Part shown: in pieces, positions 17,632 to 27,739 of the stretch
Numbering within the stretch: position 1 is the stretch's first letter
Layout of the letters: each line of letters begins with the position of its first letter
Source: a bacterium
GTDB taxonomy: Bacteria; SZUA-79; Acidulodesulfobacterales; Acidulodesulfobacteraceae
Assembly: GCA_027318865.1 (NCBI GenBank)
Contig: DAHVOJ010000010.1
Span: 1 to 44,596, forward strand
DNA length: 44,596 nt
Direction of reading: 5' to 3'
The notes under the pieces: model-generated
Databases searched by the model: none
Told to the model about the DNA's origin: nothing
What the model saw: the letters and a program-made list of their open reading frames with translations, nothing else
Program-made: the position numbers and the translations under genes

Positions 17632-18666
17632 ATGAAAGAAGATTATATAAAGGAACTATTGCTAAGCGTTGCCGGCGGCAACGCTTTAACTAAAGAAGAA
17701 GCGTACGAAATTTTTAACGCAATATTAAGAGGATATCTTACTCCCGCACAGATCGCCTCTTTTTTGACATCATTAAAAATAAAGGGCGAAACCGTGGAAG
17801 AAATTGCCGGGGCGGCTATCGCAATGAGAGAAAACGCTCTTCCGGCGGCTATTAAAGACGAACACAAAAAAATGTTAGTCGATACGTGCGGAACGGGAGG
17901 AGATTCCAAAAATACCTTCAATATATCTACCTGCTCCGCTTTTATTGCCGCAGGCGCAGGCGTAAAAATTGCAAAACATGGAAATTATGCGGTTTCTTCA
18001 AGATCGGGAAGCGCCGACGTTCTTAAGGAGCTTGGCGTTAATATATCTTTAGACGCCGAAAAAGTTATTAAGTCTATAGAATATGCCAATATAGGTTTTT
18101 TGCTTGCTCCTAAATTTCATTCCGCAATGAAATTTGCCGCCCCCGTAAGGAAAGAACTTGGGTTTAAAACAATATTTAATATACTCGGTCCTTTAACTAA
18201 TCCTCTGGGAGTTAAAAAACAAATAATCGGAGTATATTCGGGCGATTTATCAAAAAAAATAGTAGAAGTCCTAAAAATATTAAATTTAGAGAAAGCATTC
18301 GTAGTTCACGGCAGAGACGGAATGGACGAAATAAGCTTATCTGCGGTAACGGATATTTATAAGCTTAACGATACCGGAGAAGTGGAATATTTTGAGTTTA
18401 ATCCGGAAAAATACGGGTTTGGATTTTTTAAAGAAGACGAGTTTAAATCTTTATCGGTTGCCGAAAATGCAAAAATCTTATATGATATAATAAGCGGGAA
18501 TAAAGGTCCTAAAGCCGATATTGCAATTTTAAATGCAGGATTTGCTATTTTGGCTTCGGGAAAGGTGGATGACTTACCGGATGCTTTTAACGAGGCAAGA
18601 AATTCTATCGAATCCGGCAGAGCATTAAAGGCTTTAGAAAATCTTATAGAAATAACTAACGCTTAA
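17632..18666 (+). CDS. trpD: Anthranilate phosphoribosyltransferase
   Basis: TrpD joins anthranilate to phosphoribosyl pyrophosphate. The 344-residue protein has the small helical N-terminal domain (LTPAQIASFLTSLKIKGETVEEIAG in blocks), then the PRPP-binding DTCGTGGDSKNTFNIST around residues 84-100 and KHGNYAVSSRSGSADVLKELGV. FHSAMKF and RKELGFKTIFNILGPLTNP follow, as expected. The gene is separate from trpG, unlike the fusion in enterobacteria. No Shine-Dalgarno site is seen. Confidence 0.96.
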   Translation: MKEDYIKELLLSVAGGNALTKEEAYEIFNAILRGYLTPAQIASFLTSLKIKGETVEEIAGAAIAMRENALPAAIKDEHKKMLVDTCGTGGDSKNTFNISTCSAFIAAGAGVKIAKHGNYAVSSRSGSADVLKELGVNISLDAEKVIKSIEYANIGFLLAPKFHSAMKFAAPVRKELGFKTIFNILGPLTNPLGVKKQIIGVYSGDLSKKIVEVLKILNLEKAFVVHGRDGMDEISLSAVTDIYKLNDTGEVEYFEFNPEKYGFGFFKEDEFKSLSVAENAKILYDIISGNKGPKADIAILNAGFAILASGKVDDLPDAFNEARNSIESGRALKALENLIEITNA

Positions 18667-18706
18667 TAAAAAATTATTGATATAAATAAATATAACATTA
18701 TGCAAC

Positions 18707-18736
18707 TTGGAATGCGGGACATATCAAGCGTATAAT
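18707..18736 (+). promoter_or_regulatory. Internal promoter before trpC (candidate)
   Basis: In the 98-base gap between trpD and trpC, TTGGAA (18707-18712) and a perfect TATAAT (18731-18736) are separated by 18 bases. A second perfect TATAAT at 18754-18759 ends only 5 bases before the trpC ATG. Either could give a short-leader or leaderless trpCFBA transcript. Confidence 0.4.
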
Positions 18737-18764
18737 TTCAAATAAATATAAAATATAATTGAAA

Positions 18765-19592
18765 ATGATATTAGACGACATATTAAAAGAAAAAAGGAAA
18801 GAAATCGAAAAGTTTAAATCATCCATCGATGAATATGCTTATAAAAATAAGGCGTTTTCCTTTTTTAACGGAATTAGGAGTCTGAAAAACGCTTTAAAAC
18901 CAAGATCGAACGGAGAAGCCGTTTCGTATAGAATTTGCAGTATAATTGCGGAAGTCAAGAAAGCCTCGCCGTCAAAAGGACTTCTTGCGCCAAATTATAA
19001 GCCTGAAGAGCTTGCGGTTGTTTATGAGAAAGCGGGAGCAAGCGCTATTTCGGTTCTTACCGATAAGAAATTTTTTATGGGGAATCCGTCCGATATCGCA
19101 AAAGTTAGAAACGAGGTAAGCCTTCCTGTTTTAAGAAAAGATTTTATAATAGACGAAATTCAGGTTTTTGAATCAAAATTGATAGGAGCGGATGCTATTT
19201 TATTAATTATAAAAGCGTTAAAAGAGCCGCAGTATAAAAAATTACTTTTTCTTGCCGGCGAACTTTCGTTGGATGTTCTTACCGAAATATCCGACGAAGA
19301 GGAACTCGGAATTGCATATAAATATAATGCGGAAATTATAGGTATAAACAGCAGAGATTTGAGGACGTTTAAGACCGATTTGTTCAAAACAGCCGCTTTA
19401 GCCGAAAAAATACCCCCGGGAAGGCTGATTGTAGCCGAAAGCGGAATTAACGGCAGAGGAGATATCGAAATGTTGATGAAAAGAGGAATAAATTCTTTTC
19501 TTGTAGGAGAGGCTCTTGTTACCTCGGTCGATGCTTCAAAAACCTTAAAAGATTTTTTATCGCCGTATTCTATGAATAACAGTTATATTTAA
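18765..19592 (+). CDS. trpC: Indole-3-glycerol phosphate synthase
   Basis: TrpC closes the indole ring from the rearranged anthranilate ribonucleotide. The TIM-barrel motifs are clear: ILDDILKEKRKEIE at the start, the catalytic AEVKKASPSKG at residues 62-72, SVLTDKKFFMG, LRKDFIIDEIQ, GINSRDLRTF and VAESGINGRGDIE. An in-frame TTG at 18759 is part of the TATAAT box, so ATG at 18765 is taken (275 residues). It is monofunctional, with trpF encoded separately 5 bases after it. Confidence 0.95.
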   Translation: MILDDILKEKRKEIEKFKSSIDEYAYKNKAFSFFNGIRSLKNALKPRSNGEAVSYRICSIIAEVKKASPSKGLLAPNYKPEELAVVYEKAGASAISVLTDKKFFMGNPSDIAKVRNEVSLPVLRKDFIIDEIQVFESKLIGADAILLIIKALKEPQYKKLLFLAGELSLDVLTEISDEEELGIAYKYNAEIIGINSRDLRTFKTDLFKTAALAEKIPPGRLIVAESGINGRGDIEMLMKRGINSFLVGEALVTSVDASKTLKDFLSPYSMNNSYI

Positions 19593-19597
19593 CTCAT

Positions 19598-20287
19598 ATG
19601 GCTTATATTCCAAAGGTTAAAATATGCGGTATGACAAACATGGCGGATGCCCGCGACGCTTTGCGGCAGGGCGCCGACACCCTGGGGTTTATTTTTTACG
19701 AAAAATCTCCAAGATATATCTATCCGGCGGCGGCTAAATTTTTAATCTACGAACTTAGATTGACGCAAGACGTAATTCGTGAATTTTTATCGGTCAAAAG
19801 AAACGTTATAGTTACCGGAGTTTTCGTAAACGAGGACCCGGTAAACGTAAAGAAAATAGTCGAGGACGTCGATATAGATTTGGTCCAGTTATCGGGAAAC
19901 GAGTCTCTGGACTATATAGAAAAACTAGGCATAGAGAAAAGTTTGATATTAAAAGCCGTCCATATTAAAGACAAGGCAGACTTAGATAAAATTTTTTTAT
20001 ACAAAGATGCAGGCGTTAACGTCCTCGCAGATGCGTTCGGCGGCGACGGAGTATTCGGCGGAACCGGTATTAGGGTAAATTTAGATTTATTGGCGGATAT
20101 AGATATGAAAGATTTAATTTTAGCCGGGGGAATAGACGAAAATAACGTGAAAGATATTATGAAATCGTTAAAACCTTACGGTTTTGATCTTTCTTCAAAA
20201 ATTGAATATTTTCCCGGGAAAAAGAATTTTGACAAGTTGGTTTTATTTTTCGATAACATCAGGAGAACCGCAAATGAAATTGCCTGA
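19598..20287 (+). CDS. trpF: Phosphoribosylanthranilate isomerase
   Basis: TrpF isomerises phosphoribosylanthranilate. [15 protein letters not shown] holds the catalytic cysteine (residue 10), and [20 protein letters not shown] and the phosphate-binding [13 protein letters not shown] follow. At 229 residues it is longer than the common length of about 200; extra residues fall around positions 45-70 (between SPRYI and TGVFVNE). The end overlaps the trpB start by 14 bases. Confidence 0.94.
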   Translation: MAYIPKVKICGMTNMADARDALRQGADTLGFIFYEKSPRYIYPAAAKFLIYELRLTQDVIREFLSVKRNVIVTGVFVNEDPVNVKKIVEDVDIDLVQLSGNESLDYIEKLGIEKSLILKAVHIKDKADLDKIFLYKDAGVNVLADAFGGDGVFGGTGIRVNLDLLADIDMKDLILAGGIDENNVKDIMKSLKPYGFDLSSKIEYFPGKKNFDKLVLFFDNIRRTANEIA

Positions 20288-21443
20288 CGGTAACGGTCAT
20301 TTCGGCGAATACGGCGGGAGATATATTTCGGAAACGTTAATGCCTGCCGTAATAGAGCTGGAGAAGTTTTATAAAAAAATAAGAAACGACAGAGAATTTA
20401 TAAAAGACTTTAAATATTACCTGAAAAATTATGTAGGCAGACCGAGCCCGCTGTATTTTGCTAAAAGATTGTCGGAAGTTTATGATGCGGGGATATTTCT
20501 TAAACGCGAAGATTTAAATCATACGGGAGCGCATAAAATAAACAATACTATAGGTCAGGCTCTGCTTGCCGTTAAAATGGGGAAAAAGCGTATTATAGCG
20601 GAAACCGGAGCAGGTCAGCACGGTGTCGCTACGGCTACCGTATGCGCATTATTCGGTTTAGACTGCGAAGTGTTTATGGGTAAAAAAGATATCGAAAGAC
20701 AGAAACAAAATGTTTTCAGGATGGAACTTCTCGGCGCTAAAGTTAATTCCGTGGAGGCAGGGTCGCAGACGTTAAAAGACGCTATGAACGAAGCCATCAG
20801 GGACTGGATAACCAACATTCATACAACTTATTATATGATAGGGACGGTTGCAGGGCCGCATCCTTATCCCTTAATGGTCAGGGATTTTCAGTCGGTTATA
20901 GGCAAAGAAGTTTTAAAACAGCTCGAGAAACTTCCTGATATTTTAATAGCATGCGTCGGAGGCGGAAGCAACGCTATAGGACTTTTTTATCCGTTTCTTA
21001 AATATAACGACGTTAAAATGTACGCGGTAGAAGCAGGAGGGTACGGAATAGAAACGGGAATGCACGCAGCTTCTATTTCCGGCGGCAAGCCCGGCGTTCT
21101 GCACGGAAATAAAACATATCTTCTTCAGGATGAGTTCGGCAGGATTAAGGATGCCCATTCTATAGCCGCCGGATTAGATTATCCGGGCGTAGGACCGGAA
21201 CACAGCTATTTTGCCGATAAAAAAAGGATTATAATAGGCAGTGTTACCGATGAAGAGGCAGTTAAGGCTTTTCAAAAGTTGTGCAGGTTGGAAGGGATTA
21301 TTCCGGCGCTGGAAAGCTCGCATGCAATTGCATATTTAGAAAAAATAAAAAAAGAAATAAAAGGAAAAACTGTAGTTATAAATCTTTCCGGCAGAGGCGA
21401 CAAAGATATGCATACTATTTCGGAATATCTTTCAAAATCATAA
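20274..21443 (+). CDS. trpB: Tryptophan synthase beta subunit
   Basis: TrpB joins indole and serine with pyridoxal phosphate. The frame is open much further upstream, but ATG at 20274 fits both the family start ([16 protein letters not shown]) and the AGGAGA site at 20260-20265. It gives 389 residues. The cofactor lysine is K88 in [39 protein letters not shown] and GPEHSYF are also present, so this is the standard TrpB1 type. It is the only trp gene here with a clear Shine-Dalgarno site. Confidence 0.97.
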   Translation: MKLPDGNGHFGEYGGRYISETLMPAVIELEKFYKKIRNDREFIKDFKYYLKNYVGRPSPLYFAKRLSEVYDAGIFLKREDLNHTGAHKINNTIGQALLAVKMGKKRIIAETGAGQHGVATATVCALFGLDCEVFMGKKDIERQKQNVFRMELLGAKVNSVEAGSQTLKDAMNEAIRDWITNIHTTYYMIGTVAGPHPYPLMVRDFQSVIGKEVLKQLEKLPDILIACVGGGSNAIGLFYPFLKYNDVKMYAVEAGGYGIETGMHAASISGGKPGVLHGNKTYLLQDEFGRIKDAHSIAAGLDYPGVGPEHSYFADKKRIIIGSVTDEEAVKAFQKLCRLEGIIPALESSHAIAYLEKIKKEIKGKTVVINLSGRGDKDMHTISEYLSKS

Positions 21444-21456
21444 AAATAAAATAAAA

Positions 21457-22281
21457 ATGCCTGAATATAACAAAATCGATACTGTATTTAATAAATTAAA
21501 ATCAGAAAATAGAAAGGCTTTTATACCTTTTATATCTATCGGCGATCCCGCTCTCGAAACTTCGTTCGAAATAGCAAAAACATTGGTCGAAAACGGAGCC
21601 GATATAATCGAGCTCGGTTTCCCTTTTTCCGACCCTATGGCGGACGGCAAAGTAATTCAAAGGTCCTACGAAAGAGCATTGAAAAATAAAATTTCTATGG
21701 AAGACGCATTTGCTTTTATAAAACGGCTTAAGGCTTTTCGGGACATTCCGGTAGTTCTTTTTACATATTATAACCCTGTTTTTATACTGGGCGAAAAATT
21801 TGCAAAAGACGCTAAGGAAGCAGATGTACAAGGCGTTTTGATAGTGGACCTTCCGCCGGAAGAGAGCGCCGAATTTACGAAATATATTCGGGACAAAAAT
21901 ATATATCAGATTTATTTGCTCGCCCCTACGACCGCTCCGGACAGAATGCGTTATGTGTTGTCGTATGCCAAGGGTTTTGTTTATTACGTGAGCGTTACAG
22001 GCGTTACCGGAGCAAGAAAAAATCTGCCTGAAACTATCAAATCGAGGGTCGAAGAGATTAAAAGGATTAGTTCGATTCCGGTAGGCGTAGGCTTCGGCAT
22101 ATCTTCCAGAGATCAGGCAAGGGATATTGCAAAGCACTCCGACGCAATAATAATCGGTTCAAAAATAATTCAGTTTATAGAAGACGATATTGAAGATAAA
22201 CGTCGAATATTAAAAAAAATAGCGGAATTTTCTTCGGATATAAGGTCGGCTTTAAACGATACTGCTTCATCCGGCCTGTAA
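21457..22281 (+). CDS. trpA: Tryptophan synthase alpha subunit
   Basis: TrpA cleaves indole-glycerol phosphate and passes indole to TrpB. The TIM barrel shows the catalytic Glu52 in [18 protein letters not shown] and Asp63 in the same block, then [28 protein letters not shown] and IIIGSKIIQ. The 274-residue length is normal. It ends the trp cluster; accD follows after 28 bases on the same strand with no evident terminator. No Shine-Dalgarno site is seen before the ATG. Confidence 0.96.
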   Translation: MPEYNKIDTVFNKLKSENRKAFIPFISIGDPALETSFEIAKTLVENGADIIELGFPFSDPMADGKVIQRSYERALKNKISMEDAFAFIKRLKAFRDIPVVLFTYYNPVFILGEKFAKDAKEADVQGVLIVDLPPEESAEFTKYIRDKNIYQIYLLAPTTAPDRMRYVLSYAKGFVYYVSVTGVTGARKNLPETIKSRVEEIKRISSIPVGVGFGISSRDQARDIAKHSDAIIIGSKIIQFIEDDIEDKRRILKKIAEFSSDIRSALNDTASSGL

Positions 22282-22309
22282 TAACGCTATATACGGTAAT
22301 TTATATTAT

Positions 22310-23152
22310 ATGCTTTTATTTAAATCGTCAAAAAACGGCAAAAAGGAGCAAGGCAAGTCGAAGGTACCTGAAGGATTATGGATTAAATGTCCGAGTTGCA
22401 GCGAAATTATATATAAAAAAGAGCTGGAAAGGAATCTTGAAGTTTGCCCGAAATGTAATTATCATTTTAGGATTAAAGCCGCAAAAAGAATAGAAATGAT
22501 ATTCGACGAAGGTAGTTTTAAAGAGCTGTTTGAAGACATTAAACCTTTTGACGTATTAAACTTTATCGATACTAAAAAATATAAGGACAGGCTAAAAGAA
22601 GATGCGGATAAAACTGGACTTTCCGAAGCGGTAGTTTCCGGAGTAGGTAAAATACTGGGACTTTCCGTTGCATCCTCTATTTTTGATTTTAATTTTATGG
22701 GCGGTTCGATGGGGAGAGTGGTTGGAGAAAAAATTGCAAAAACATTTAAATACGCTATTGCAAATAAACTTCCGGCGATAATCTTTTCTTCTTCCGGCGG
22801 GGCAAGGATGCAGGAAGGGATTTATTCCCTTATGCAGATGGCTAAAACCGTGGCCATTGTTTCTGAATTTAACAGAACGGGTATGCCGTATATATCGGTT
22901 CTTACCGACCCTACGACGGGCGGAGTATCGGCTAGTTTTGCGACCATAGGAGACGTTATTATTGCCGAACCTAAAGCATTAATCGGGTTTGCCGGCCCAA
23001 GGGTTATAGAAAAGACCATTCATCAGAGTCTTCCGGAAGGATTTCAAAGATCCGAATATTTATTAGAGCATGGAATGATTGATATGATAGTGGAAAGAAA
23101 AGATTTACGCGATGTTTTAAAGAATCTACTGGTTCTTTTGATTAATGAGTAG
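22310..23152 (+). CDS. accD: Acetyl-CoA carboxylase carboxyltransferase beta subunit
   Basis: AccD, with AccA, moves the carboxyl group from biotin to acetyl-CoA in fatty acid synthesis. The N-terminal zinc ribbon has cysteines 27, 30, 46 and 49 (CPSC, CPKC). The crotonase-like domain shows [38 protein letters not shown] and [10 protein letters not shown]. It has 280 residues and overlaps folC by 8 bases, the common accD-folC pairing. accA is not in the window. Confidence 0.97.
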   Translation: MLLFKSSKNGKKEQGKSKVPEGLWIKCPSCSEIIYKKELERNLEVCPKCNYHFRIKAAKRIEMIFDEGSFKELFEDIKPFDVLNFIDTKKYKDRLKEDADKTGLSEAVVSGVGKILGLSVASSIFDFNFMGGSMGRVVGEKIAKTFKYAIANKLPAIIFSSSGGARMQEGIYSLMQMAKTVAIVSEFNRTGMPYISVLTDPTTGGVSASFATIGDVIIAEPKALIGFAGPRVIEKTIHQSLPEGFQRSEYLLEHGMIDMIVERKDLRDVLKNLLVLLINE

Positions 23153-24452
23153 TCTGGACATTATTTACGGATTGAAAGGTTTTTCTATGAACTTCGGCTT
23201 AGAAAGAATAGAAGCGCTGATGAATTATGCCGGCAATCCGCAGAATAAGCTCAAAACGATACATATAGCGGGAACAAACGGAAAAGGTTCTACGAGCAGA
23301 TTTATATACGGTATTTTAAAAGAGCACGGTTTGAAGGTAGGTTTATATACATCTCCCCACTTAATTTCATTTGCCGAAAGAATAACAGTCGGAGAGAATC
23401 AAATAAATGACTTCGACCTCCAAAGGATTAACGATTTTTTCAACAAAATAGTGGACAAAGAAAATATTTTTAGAAAAATAGGCATCCCTTCTTTTTTTGA
23501 GTTGACCACGGCCGTCTGTTTTCAATATTTTTTCGAGAAAAAAGTCGATATAGCCGTTATAGAAACAGGTCTTGGAGGGAGATTAGACGCTACTAACATA
23601 ATAAAAAAACCGCTTCTTTCGGTTATTACTAATATATCTATGGATCATAAGGATATACTCGGTAATTCGCTTAAAAAAATTGCTTTAGAAAAAGCGGGAA
23701 TCATAAAAAAAAACTCTATAACCTTATGCGGAGAAAAAAATAAGAATATAGGGCGGATTATAAAGGATTATGCTTTGCGTTTCAATTCCGTTTATTTTTC
23801 GGCAGATGCAGTTAAACTTGTTAAAAAAGGAATTTTTTATGAATATAAAGGATTAGATATTGGAATAAAATATATAAAAATTCCTAATCTTGCCTTATAC
23901 CAAAATCATAATCTGAAATTAGCGCTTTTCGCCTTAGAGATTATAGGCAAATATTATGCAAAAAGTCTTAAATTTAATTTAAACGAAGAACTTATAAGAA
24001 ACGGTGTATTAAAGTTTAAGAACGAAGGGCGCTTCGAAATAATAAAATATAAAAACAACGATATTGTTTTAGACGGAGCCCATAATCTTGACGGAATTAA
24101 AAAACTTACGATTTCTCTGCAAAAACTTTTTAAAAAAAATAATTTTATAATTATTTTTGCGGTTATGAAGGATAAAGATTACAAAGCAATTTTAAAAAGG
24201 CTTTCGGTTTTAGGCGGGAAAATTATTTTTGCCGGGTTAAATAACGAAAGGGCGCTTGACGTTAAAGAATTAAAAAAAATTTCTGAGGATAATAATTATT
24301 TCGAAAATGTTTTTTCTGCAAACAATATAAAAGATGCCGTTGAAACTGCCTTTAAAATTAAAAACAAAGACGATATTATATTGATATGCGGTTCCCTTTA
24401 CCTTATAGGGGAGTTCAAAAACTGTTATAAATCTATTACTTTGGGTTCATGA
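23145..24452 (+). CDS. folC: Folylpolyglutamate / dihydrofolate synthase
   Basis: FolC adds glutamate to folates and, in many bacteria, forms dihydrofolate. The Mur-ligase type protein (435 residues) has the P-loop [11 protein letters not shown] around residues 40-50, [35 protein letters not shown] and [10 protein letters not shown]. The start overlaps the accD end, and its stop overlaps the lptD start by 4 bases, so the three genes are probably co-translated. Confidence 0.95.
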   Translation: MSSLDIIYGLKGFSMNFGLERIEALMNYAGNPQNKLKTIHIAGTNGKGSTSRFIYGILKEHGLKVGLYTSPHLISFAERITVGENQINDFDLQRINDFFNKIVDKENIFRKIGIPSFFELTTAVCFQYFFEKKVDIAVIETGLGGRLDATNIIKKPLLSVITNISMDHKDILGNSLKKIALEKAGIIKKNSITLCGEKNKNIGRIIKDYALRFNSVYFSADAVKLVKKGIFYEYKGLDIGIKYIKIPNLALYQNHNLKLALFALEIIGKYYAKSLKFNLNEELIRNGVLKFKNEGRFEIIKYKNNDIVLDGAHNLDGIKKLTISLQKLFKKNNFIIIFAVMKDKDYKAILKRLSVLGGKIIFAGLNNERALDVKELKKISEDNNYFENVFSANNIKDAVETAFKIKNKDDIILICGSLYLIGEFKNCYKSITLGS

Positions 24453-26683
24453 AAAAAATAATATTTACCGTCTTTGTTTTTGTAATTATCTGTTTTTTTA
24501 ACGTTAAAGCGTCTTCGGCGTTTAAAGGCAAGGCCGTTCCTATTCATATCCAGTCGGATAAAGTAGTTTATAATAAGCATAATTATACTTATATTTTTAT
24601 CGGAAATGTCGTAATAACGCGTAAAAAATTTGTCCTTAAGGCCGACAGGGTAGTTTATTTTTACAAAACCGATTATGCCGTCGCTACTGGAAACGTTATA
24701 GTAAATTCAAAAGGAACGATTACTAAAGCAAAAAAATTAAAAGTATATTTAAAAAGCAGGCTCGGAAAGATATATAATTCGCATATACATTATATAGATA
24801 AAAATATTTATGTTTACGGTAAAAAAATTTATCATAAAGGCAAAGGTTTCTATCAGGTGAAAGACGGCTACTTAACGTCGTGCAAGATGCATCCTCCTTC
24901 ATGGAAGCTTTATTCGTCTTTTTCCGATATATACGAGGGTAGTTATGCTTATTCATATAATTCGCTCTTTTATATTCATAATATACCGCTCTTATATTTT
25001 CCTTTTATGGTTACCCCTATTAAAACCAAGAAATCTTCCGGGCTTTTAATACCTACGGCGGGATACAGTTCTCTTACGGGTTATCAGGCGGGAGAGGGTT
25101 ATTATTTCGATTTGGGGAGATCGCAGGATTTAACCTACGAACTTAATTATTACAGTTATTTAGGCTATGGTAATTCGTTAAAATATAGATACAGTTTAAA
25201 CCCATACTCGCACGGTTCTGTTTACGGTTTTTATATGCATGAGAATGACAATCAAAAAAGCCTTTCTATGTCGCCGAAGTTAACCCGTTATCTTTTGTTT
25301 TCGCATAATATGGATTTTTTCGGAAATCTGGCGGTTAAAACAAATTTAAATATTCCGTCGGACAATTCATTTTATGCAGATTTTTCGACTAACGTTTACC
25401 AGATGACGAAGAACAGGCTGTCTTCCAATTTTTCGGCGACTTACGATTTTAACGATTATTCTACAAGGATGAATTTTTTAAGGTTAGATAGCTTATTTGT
25501 TCCTAACTATGCTACTGTTGACGAGTATCCGTCTTTTTCTTTAGACGGACAGTCCGAACTCGGAGATTTTCTAAATAACCCGTTATATTTTAATTTACAT
25601 TCGTCGTTCGATGTTTTTAGGAGCCCTGCATATTTGAACGACGAAAGATTAGATATATATCCCTCGGCGTATATGCCTTTAAATATTATAAAAGGAGTTC
25701 ATATAATCCCGGGAATAGGGATAAGGGATACCGGTTATTTTAATATTACCGACGGATATACGGGTATTTCTTCCGGCGATAAGAACAGGCAGATTTATTA
25801 TGCTTCTATAGACGGCAATACTACCTTGTTCAATAATTATGCCGTTTCTTCCAAAAACAACGCCGGTTATTTAGCTTTTTTAACGCCTTATTTGAACTAT
25901 GACCTTGTAAGACCCGTTAATCAATCCGGCATTCCGTTAATAGACCAGACGGATTACATTCCGCAGGAAAGCGCCTTTAAATATGGTTTAAATTTTAATC
26001 TCGAAGGTTATAGAGCTCAAGGGATAAGTAATTTACTCAGATTAAGCCTTTATCAATATCATTCTATTTCGGGCAATTTTATAAATCCGGTAAATTATTT
26101 TAATTACGATAATGCAGATTCGGATATTATTGCCAGAATTAAAGTTCATCCTGTTTCTAATCTGTATTTTTTCGGGAACGGGAGCTACGACGATTATAAT
26201 TATATATTTCACGATTATAATATAAACTCTCAAATTACGGATTTTAGAAAAGATTCTTTCGGCGTAGGCTATACCGAAATAAACGACGTTCAGGGGTATC
26301 TTACGGCTTTAAATATGTTTAATTCAACTAATGCAAATCTTTTTCCGCAGACTACGTCGTCTATCACAAACTTAAACACTCTGTCTTATGCAAGTTTATC
26401 GGCTAATTTAAATATAGTCGACGGTTTTAGCGTTAATACTACGGAAAACATAGATTTAACGGTGCATAAAGATATATCCAATTCCATAGGCGTTATGTAT
26501 CAAACGGGTTGTATAGGTTTTATAGCAAATTATATAAATTTGCCGTATTTTCATCAGTGGGCTTTTTCTTTTGGTTTAATACTGAGAGGCGTAGGAACAT
26601 ACGGTTTCGGCAATATGATTTCGCCGAATGCTTCCGCATCCGGATTGCCTATGAGCGGTCCGGGATTTAGCAACAGTTTCTAA
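24449..26683 (+). CDS. lptD: LPS-assembly outer membrane protein LptD
   Basis: LptD forms the outer-membrane barrel that inserts lipopolysaccharide. Residues 1-24 are a signal peptide ([17 protein letters not shown], then SSA). Residues 30-120 are an OstA/LptA-like domain (QSDKVVYNKHNYTYIFIGNV, YFYKTDYAVATGNV). The TSCKMHPPSWKLY motif and NIPLLYFPFMVTPIK mark the start of the barrel, which is rich in aromatic beta strands to the end. Only two cysteines remain in the mature protein, fewer than the four of the E. coli protein. Length (744) is normal. Confidence 0.93.
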   Translation: MKKIIFTVFVFVIICFFNVKASSAFKGKAVPIHIQSDKVVYNKHNYTYIFIGNVVITRKKFVLKADRVVYFYKTDYAVATGNVIVNSKGTITKAKKLKVYLKSRLGKIYNSHIHYIDKNIYVYGKKIYHKGKGFYQVKDGYLTSCKMHPPSWKLYSSFSDIYEGSYAYSYNSLFYIHNIPLLYFPFMVTPIKTKKSSGLLIPTAGYSSLTGYQAGEGYYFDLGRSQDLTYELNYYSYLGYGNSLKYRYSLNPYSHGSVYGFYMHENDNQKSLSMSPKLTRYLLFSHNMDFFGNLAVKTNLNIPSDNSFYADFSTNVYQMTKNRLSSNFSATYDFNDYSTRMNFLRLDSLFVPNYATVDEYPSFSLDGQSELGDFLNNPLYFNLHSSFDVFRSPAYLNDERLDIYPSAYMPLNIIKGVHIIPGIGIRDTGYFNITDGYTGISSGDKNRQIYYASIDGNTTLFNNYAVSSKNNAGYLAFLTPYLNYDLVRPVNQSGIPLIDQTDYIPQESAFKYGLNFNLEGYRAQGISNLLRLSLYQYHSISGNFINPVNYFNYDNADSDIIARIKVHPVSNLYFFGNGSYDDYNYIFHDYNINSQITDFRKDSFGVGYTEINDVQGYLTALNMFNSTNANLFPQTTSSITNLNTLSYASLSANLNIVDGFSVNTTENIDLTVHKDISNSIGVMYQTGCIGFIANYINLPYFHQWAFSFGLILRGVGTYGFGNMISPNASASGLPMSGPGFSNSF

Positions 26684-26721
26684 AAATTTACGGAATTATC
26701 TACATGAAAGGGAGAAATTTA

Positions 26722-27729
26722 ATGAAAACATATCTTGTAACGGGCGGTTTTGGCTTTATAGGGTCTAATTTTATCCGCCATATTATGGATAACCGGAAAG
26801 ACGTTGCGATAATAAACGTCGATAAAATAACTTATGCCGCAAATCCGGGAAACCTTGCAGGTTATTCCGAAAATTACAAATTTTACAAGGCGGATATCGC
26901 CGATAAAACAGGATTGTCAAAGATTTTTCTTGAAAACAAGGTAGATTACGTCGTTAATTTTGCCGCCGAATCTCATGTGGACAGGTCTATTCAGGAACCT
27001 TCTATTTTCATTAGAACTAATGTGGAGGGGACTTTAAACCTGCTGGAACTGTCCATGAAACATAATGTAGAAAAATTTCTTCAGATTTCCACGGACGAGG
27101 TTTACGGATCTCTCGGAGAATCGGGAAAATTCAGCGAAGAAACTCCCTTATCGCCGAGAAGCCCTTATTCCGCTTCAAAAGCTTCCGCAGATATGCTTGT
27201 TACGGCGTTTTTTCATACTTATAACATGCCGGTTTTAATATCGAGATGTTCAAATAATTACGGACCGTACCAGTTTCCCGAAAAATTAATTCCTTTAGTC
27301 GCGATAAATGCTTTAAACGACAAAGAAATACCGCTTTACGGAGACGGAAAAAACGTAAGAGACTGGATATATGTTTCCGATCACGTTAAGGGAATATGCT
27401 TAGTCTTAGAAAAAGGAAAATTCGGTGAAGTTTACAATATAGGAGGTAATGCCGAAGCCGAAAATATCGATATAATTAAATATATACTTAATAAACTTAA
27501 AAAGCCGCACTCTTTAATAAAATATGTTAAAGACAGACCCGGACACGACAGAAGATATGCTATGGATTTTTCTAAAATAAATAAAGAAACAGGTTTTATA
27601 CCCGAATATAATCTCGAAAAAGGGCTTGACGATACTATAGACTGGTATATAAAAAACGAAAGCTGGTGGCGGGAAATATTATCGGGGGATTATAAGGAAT
27701 ATTATAAAAAAATGTATGAAAACAGATGA
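26722..27729 (+). CDS. rfbB: dTDP-glucose 4,6-dehydratase
   Basis: RfbB converts dTDP-glucose to the 4-keto-6-deoxy sugar in rhamnose synthesis. The Rossmann motif GGFGFIG is at 8-14, the catalytic TDE triad at 124-126 (STDEVYG) and the YSASK pair at Y149/K153. RCSNNYGPYQFPEKLIPL and YGDGKNVRDWIYVSDH follow. An in-frame ATG exists at 26704, but GGGAGA at 26709-26714 points to 26722 (335 residues). Partners rfbA and rfbC are not nearby. Confidence 0.95.
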   Translation: MKTYLVTGGFGFIGSNFIRHIMDNRKDVAIINVDKITYAANPGNLAGYSENYKFYKADIADKTGLSKIFLENKVDYVVNFAAESHVDRSIQEPSIFIRTNVEGTLNLLELSMKHNVEKFLQISTDEVYGSLGESGKFSEETPLSPRSPYSASKASADMLVTAFFHTYNMPVLISRCSNNYGPYQFPEKLIPLVAINALNDKEIPLYGDGKNVRDWIYVSDHVKGICLVLEKGKFGEVYNIGGNAEAENIDIIKYILNKLKKPHSLIKYVKDRPGHDRRYAMDFSKINKETGFIPEYNLEKGLDDTIDWYIKNESWWREILSGDYKEYYKKMYENR

Positions 27730-27739
27730 GGTGTCAGCG

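Noticed and set aside
20184-20273. An earlier trpB start inside trpF
   Set aside because: The upstream residues are the trpF sequence read in another frame; ATG at 20274 has a good ribosome-binding site and matches the family.
21502-22137. Long minus-strand open frame (211 codons) opposite trpA
   Set aside because: It is rich in Cys, Tyr and Arg in a way typical of an antisense shadow, has no ribosome-binding site and no recognisable domain, and lies fully inside a clear trpA gene.
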